Assembly: GCA_028710915.1 (NCBI GenBank)
Contig: JAQTTF010000033.1
Location: forward strand, 1 to 8,333
Reading direction: 5' to 3'
DNA: 8,333 bases
Source of the DNA: Minisyncoccota bacterium
GTDB taxonomy: Bacteria > Patescibacteriota > Minisyncoccia > Phycocordibacterales > JAQTLZ01
Position 1 is the first letter of the stretch; every line of letters begins with the position of its first letter. Shown one piece after another: positions 5,992 to 8,333 of the stretch. The position numbers were made by a program, and so were the translations under genes. The notes beneath the pieces were generated by a model. The model was not told the origin of the DNA. It searched no databases and saw only the letters and a program-made list of their open reading frames with translations.

Positions 5992-6202
5992 CTTGACCCT
6001 TGAAAATATGCTTCGACCCGTCCGTTTTTTTGTGTCTCTGGGCTGCTCTGACTTTTCGCACAAATACGCCAATGATTTTTCCCACGACAAGGTTTCTTTT
6101 CTGTTGTTCTTTTGTCGTACGGACTGTACCGACAGTATTGCCCTGTTTCTTTGCTACCCGAACCATTCTGTCGTGTAACTTCTTTTGCGTTTTTTCGAGC
6201 AT
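5975..6202 (-). CDS. Small basic protein, unrecognised
   Basis: A 75-residue ORF on the minus strand begins at ATG 6202-6200 with MLEKTQKKLHDRMVRVAKKQ and ends at TAG in the terminator hairpin. About a quarter of the residues are Lys or Arg; there is one short hydrophobic stretch (NLVVGKIIGVFV) and no signal peptide, Cys/His metal motif or recognised domain. The composition would suit a nucleic-acid- or ribosome-associated protein, but that is only a guess. Support for it being a gene comes from its signals: an extended -10 promoter, GAGAGGAG at 6216-6209 with a six-base spacer, and a terminator at its end. ATG 6202 is chosen over the in-frame ATG at 6220, which would lie upstream of that ribosome binding site. 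The locus could instead make a functional RNA, but the near-ideal Shine-Dalgarno sequence argues for translation. It is convergent with the YgjP-like gene and divergent from trmD. Confidence 0.55.
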   Translation of the reverse strand: MLEKTQKKLHDRMVRVAKKQGNTVGTVRTTKEQQKRNLVVGKIIGVFVRKVRAAQRHKKTDGSKHIFKGQACAPA

Positions 6203-6208
6203 CGCTTT

Positions 6209-6216
6209 CTCCTCTC
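6209..6216 (-). promoter_or_regulatory. Strong ribosome binding site of the minus-strand small gene
   Basis: On the minus strand GAGAGGAG is followed by the spacer AAAGCG and then ATG 6202-6200. It is the best Shine-Dalgarno sequence in the window and decides the start of this gene. Most other genes here have little or none. Confidence 0.65.
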
Positions 6217-6242
6217 TCAAAGGGTGAACTCTCTATTTCCAT

Positions 6243-6269
6243 ATTATAGCAGTGAGGCTAAGGTGACAA
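6243..6269 (-). promoter_or_regulatory. Promoter of the minus-strand small gene
   Basis: On the minus strand TTGTCA (6269-6264, five of six against TTGACA) precedes TGC-TATAAT (TG 6251-6250, hexamer 6248-6243), a perfect consensus extended -10. The spacer is 15 bases, short for sigma70, but an extended -10 can tolerate this. The expected start near 6236 gives a leader of about 34 bases containing the strong ribosome binding site. Its -35 overlaps that of the trmD promoter on the other strand. Confidence 0.58.
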
Positions 6270-6291
6270 ATCTAAAATTTTGTGATATTAC
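6263..6291 (+). promoter_or_regulatory. Promoter of trmD, predicted leaderless
   Basis: GTGACA (6263-6268, five of six) and TATTAC (6286-6291, four of six) are 17 bases apart, with TG at 6283-6284 giving an extended -10. A start seven bases after the -10 falls on 6298, the A of the trmD ATG. There is no Shine-Dalgarno sequence (CATACGG precedes the ATG), which agrees with a leaderless transcript. Confidence 0.55.
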
Positions 6292-6297
6292 ATACGG

Positions 6298-6960
6298 ATG
6301 AATTTCAGCATCATTACTTTGTTTCCAGACTCTTTTGCCTCGTATCTCAATGAGTCTATTATCGCTCGTGCAATTCGCGAGAAGAAAATCTCTGTGAAAT
6401 TTTACAATCCTCGCGATTTCGTTCCAAAAAATAAGAGGGGAGGGAAAGATAATAATTATGCGCGAGTGGACGACAAGCCATACGGTGGAGGACCCGGAAT
6501 GGTGATGGAGGCGGAACCGATTCTAAAAGCTGTCGCAAAAGCAAAAGGCTCAAAAAAGAAAGTAAAAATTATTCTCTTTACTCCAAGCGGGGAAAAATTT
6601 ACCACCAAGAAGGCTGGAGAGTTGGCTCATAAATCTCAAGATGTAATTCTCATATGTGGCCGCTATGAAGGCATTGATGCCCGAGTTCAAAAAATATTGA
6701 AGGCTGAAGAAATCTCGATTGGGGATTATGTGCTCACGGGTGGCGAGCTTCCAGCAATGGTGCTTCTTGATTCAGTTTCAAGGCAAATCCCAGGCGTTTT
6801 AGGAAATTTTAATTCTCTTGAAGAATCTCGCATTTCATCTTCGGAAGTTTATACAAGGCCTGAAGTTTTGGCATATAAAGGCAAAAAATATCGAGTGCCG
6901 AAGGTGCTTCTCTCGGGGCATCACAAGAAAATTGACGAGTGGAAAATGAAGCAAAAATAG
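6298..6960 (+). CDS. trmD: tRNA (guanine37-N1)-methyltransferase
   Basis: TrmD transfers methyl from S-adenosylmethionine to N1 of G37 in tRNAs with G36, which prevents +1 frameshifting; it works as a dimer with a knotted SPOUT fold. The 220 residues carry all main motifs: FSIITLFPDSF at the start, DDKPYGGGPGMVM (about 58-70), ICGRYEGIDARV (119-130), and the knot segment SIGDYVLTGGELPAM (about 140-153) with SRQIPGVLGN; then YTRPEVL and VPKVLLSGHHKKIDEW. It ends just after that, so roughly 30 C-terminal residues of the usual 240-255 are absent. The loop before YTRPE is also shortened and reads SLEESRISSSEV: the Asp/Glu four residues before the Tyr (D169 in E. coli) is Ser here, with Glu183 two residues before the Tyr as a possible substitute. 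rimM and rplS, its usual neighbours, are not next to it. No clear terminator follows, so transcription may continue into guaA. Confidence 0.94.
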   Translation: MNFSIITLFPDSFASYLNESIIARAIREKKISVKFYNPRDFVPKNKRGGKDNNYARVDDKPYGGGPGMVMEAEPILKAVAKAKGSKKKVKIILFTPSGEKFTTKKAGELAHKSQDVILICGRYEGIDARVQKILKAEEISIGDYVLTGGELPAMVLLDSVSRQIPGVLGNFNSLEESRISSSEVYTRPEVLAYKGKKYRVPKVLLSGHHKKIDEWKMKQK

Positions 6961-6993
6961 CTTTTTCTCTCGACTGGCGCAAAAAAGCGATTG

Positions 6994-7002
6994 TGCTAGA
7001 GT
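6994..7002 (+). promoter_or_regulatory. Weak candidate promoter of guaA
   Basis: TGC-TAGAGT (TG 6994-6995, hexamer 6997-7002) is an extended -10 element with four of six consensus bases and no good -35 at the right distance. A start near 7009 would leave a leader of about 50 bases. TTGTGC occurs twice, at 6991-6996 and 7011-7016, exactly 20 bases apart around this site. Confidence 0.25.
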
Positions 7003-7049
7003 GAGCTTAGTTGTGCAGTTAAGAAGTTGAAGAGAACATTCACATTCTT

Positions 7050-7055
7050 GGGGGG
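7050..7055 (+). promoter_or_regulatory. G-run ribosome binding site of guaA
   Basis: Six G residues (7050-7055) are followed by the five-base spacer TTGCC and the ATG at 7061. The run can pair with CCUCC of the anti-Shine-Dalgarno sequence through one G-U pair. It supports ATG 7061 as the start, and differs from the weak or missing sites of most plus-strand genes here. Confidence 0.5.
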
Positions 7056-7060
7056 TTGCC

Positions 7061-8333
7061 ATGATTGATACGTTTAGACGAGCAACCGCAAATGCGCTTG
7101 CTCAAGTCAGGAAGGAAATGAAGGTTCGCAAGACGAAAGAGGTTTTTCTCCTCTTTCCGATGGGGAGTCAGTTCGACTTTCTCATCTACCTCGCGCTTGC
7201 GATGCGGGGGGTGTATTGTCTCGTCGCTGATCCGGTCACAGTGACCGCAGCGGATGTCCGAAAGCTCGGACCGAAAGGAATCTTTGTTTCAGGTGGTCCA
7301 GCATCAGCTGCGACTGAACCGCCTCCTTTTGACAACGATATCTTTGATATCGGGATTCCGGTTCTTGGAATTTGTCTGGGCTTCCAGATGTGGGCAAAGC
7401 ACATTGGTGTTGAGGTGTTGCCCGGCAAGAAGAAAGAATTCGGCCAGCATGAAATGAGCGTGTTCTGCGAAAGTCCGCTCCTGAAGGGTTTCAGTAAGCA
7501 CATGAAGGTCCTCATGAGTCACGGTGACAAAGTGGACCATAACAGTCGGAAGCTGGAAATCTTGGGATGCACTGGATGTGGAGAAATCCCAGATTTGACA
7601 TTGGCGGCTGCGTCTTACAAGCATCTCTACGGGGTGCAGTTTCATCCCGAAGTGACGGATACCGAAAACGGAGCTCTGATTTTTGAGAACTTCTGTTTCG
7701 GCATTTGTGGCGCGCAAGACCGTTTTCCTGCCGAGAATATCGCAGGACAAAAGGTCTGGGATCTTCGAAAGAAGATCGGCAAAAAGAAAGTGGTTTTGGC
7801 TTTGTCAGGCGGATCCGACTCGTCGGTTGTCGCGGGGCTTATCGAAAAAGCCTTACTGGGAAGAACTGGGCAAGTGCTCGCTATCTATATCAAAGGACTT
7901 GATCGGCCGGACGACGAAGCTTTTGTCCGCAAATATTTTGCCGACAAACCGTGGATGGAACTTATCGTGGTTGATGCCACTAGCCAGTTCCTCAAGGTGC
8001 TAAAGGGCATTACTGACCCGCGTAAAAAGCGCAAAGCGATGCGTCGGGTCTATAAAAGAATTCTTGAGCACTATATCAAGAATTTTGGAGCGTCGTTTAT
8101 CGCACAGGGCACTCTCTACACGGACATTTCCGAAAGTGGCGGCGGTCTGGTGAAGAAAACCAGGGGCAAGCGGAATGTCCGCAAAGCGCAGATCAAACTT
8201 CACCACCACGTCAATCTCGGTTTCAGTGTTCCAGAACTCATACCGCTTGCTGACTGCGTCAAAGACGGGGCGCGAGCAATCGGCAGGAGCATCGGAGTGC
8301 CGGAAGAACTTTTGGTTCGGCATCCTTTTCCTG
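7061..8333 (+). CDS. guaA: GMP synthase (glutamine-hydrolysing), 5' part, divergent
   Basis: The frame is open from ATG 7061 to the window end (424 codons seen). GuaA converts XMP, ATP and glutamine to GMP. A class I amidotransferase domain (about 28-225) has Cys105 in LGICLGFQ and His195/Glu197 in GVQFHPEVTDTENG. The ATP pyrophosphatase domain starts near 240, with the PP-loop LSGGSDSSV (Ser249-Ser255; usually SGGVDSS), followed by LKGITDPRKKRK and AQGTLYTDISESGG, and the visible part ends VRHPFP, where the usual family continues GPGL. Unusual points: about 27 residues precede the first strand (VFLLFPMGSQFD in place of the common LDFGSQYTQ), the VDxGLLR motif is replaced by YIKGLDR, and SHHNVGGLP is replaced by LHHHVNLGFSVPE. 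Sampled lines give about 51% G+C against about 41% in carB. It is still best called GMP synthase; the C-terminal dimerisation domain is not visible. Confidence 0.87.
   Translation, partial: MIDTFRRATANALAQVRKEMKVRKTKEVFLLFPMGSQFDFLIYLALAMRGVYCLVADPVTVTAADVRKLGPKGIFVSGGPASAATEPPPFDNDIFDIGIPVLGICLGFQMWAKHIGVEVLPGKKKEFGQHEMSVFCESPLLKGFSKHMKVLMSHGDKVDHNSRKLEILGCTGCGEIPDLTLAAASYKHLYGVQFHPEVTDTENGALIFENFCFGICGAQDRFPAENIAGQKVWDLRKKIGKKKVVLALSGGSDSSVVAGLIEKALLGRTGQVLAIYIKGLDRPDDEAFVRKYFADKPWMELIVVDATSQFLKVLKGITDPRKKRKAMRRVYKRILEHYIKNFGASFIAQGTLYTDISESGGGLVKKTRGKRNVRKAQIKLHHHVNLGFSVPELIPLADCVKDGARAIGRSIGVPEELLVRHPFP

Noticed and set aside
6000..6227. 75-codon plus-strand ORF opposite the minus-strand small gene
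   Set aside because: It has no promoter or ribosome binding site and is Phe/Cys/Thr-rich antisense composition. The minus strand carries promoter, Shine-Dalgarno sequence and terminator.
5889..6242. 117-codon minus-strand ORF in another frame, covering the small gene and the end of the YgjP-like gene
   Set aside because: It begins upstream of the strong ribosome binding site and runs into the conserved 3' end of the opposing gene; the frame starting at 6202 ends at its own terminator instead.
6946..6976. Possible terminator after trmD (AAAAA-TAGC-TTTTT)
   Set aside because: The stem is five A-T pairs only, without a G+C core, so it is unlikely to terminate.
6991..7016. TTGTGC direct repeat (6991-6996 and 7011-7016) as an operator
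   Set aside because: Two six-base copies 20 bases apart are too little evidence on their own; noted only under the guaA promoter.
7304..7750. 148-codon minus-strand ORF opposite guaA
   Set aside because: It is a shadow of the amidotransferase domain of guaA, which has all catalytic motifs.
1..8333. CRISPR arrays, tRNA or rRNA genes, insertion sequences
   Set aside because: No spaced repeat arrays, cloverleaf sequences, transposase frames or terminal repeats were seen on either strand.

Overview
The window looks like chromosomal DNA from a small-genome bacterium, most likely of the Patescibacteria/CPR (Parcubacteria-like) group. The grounds are the form of the KH-domain protein, a TrmD that lacks the usual C-terminal extension, an S16 protein with a low-complexity charged tail, a small two-helix membrane protein of a kind I recall from these genomes, and start codons that mostly lack a Shine-Dalgarno sequence. 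This placement is by pattern recognition, not by a database search. TAA, TAG and TGA all act as stops, so there is no sign of the UGA=Gly code.

Layout. (1) 2-290: the 3' end of rpsP (ribosomal protein S16) and a strong intrinsic terminator. (2) 323-4660: a pyrimidine-synthesis unit. It has a candidate promoter, a 28-codon U-rich leader ORF whose stop lies inside a terminator-like hairpin, then carA and carB overlapping by one base. Both Car proteins resemble the eukaryotic CAD/CPS and Bacteroidetes type rather than the E. coli type. (3) 4673-5140: a khpA-type KH RNA-binding gene with a good candidate promoter and a perfect 15-bp terminator stem. (4) 5152-5968: a small coiled-coil/two-helix membrane protein gene overlapping a YgjP-like (DUF45) metallohydrolase gene. 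(5) 5968-6269, minus strand: a short unrecognised basic protein gene with its own promoter, strong ribosome binding site and terminator. (6) 6263-6960: trmD, whose promoter lies so close to the ATG that its transcript should be leaderless. This promoter shares its -35 region with that of the minus-strand gene. (7) 6994-8333: the first 424 codons of a divergent, G+C-richer guaA (GMP synthase), cut by the window end.

Together the genes cover translation (S16, KhpA, TrmD m1G37 methylation) and nucleotide synthesis (carbamoyl phosphate for pyrimidines, GMP for purines). rpsP, khpA and trmD usually sit together in bacteria. Here carAB, the membrane protein/YgjP pair and the minus-strand gene lie between them, and neither rimM nor rplS appears. 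The most interesting item is the carA leader: leader peptide, U-rich stretch, and hairpin plus T8 directly before carA follow the logic of UTP-sensitive attenuation at E. coli pyrBI.
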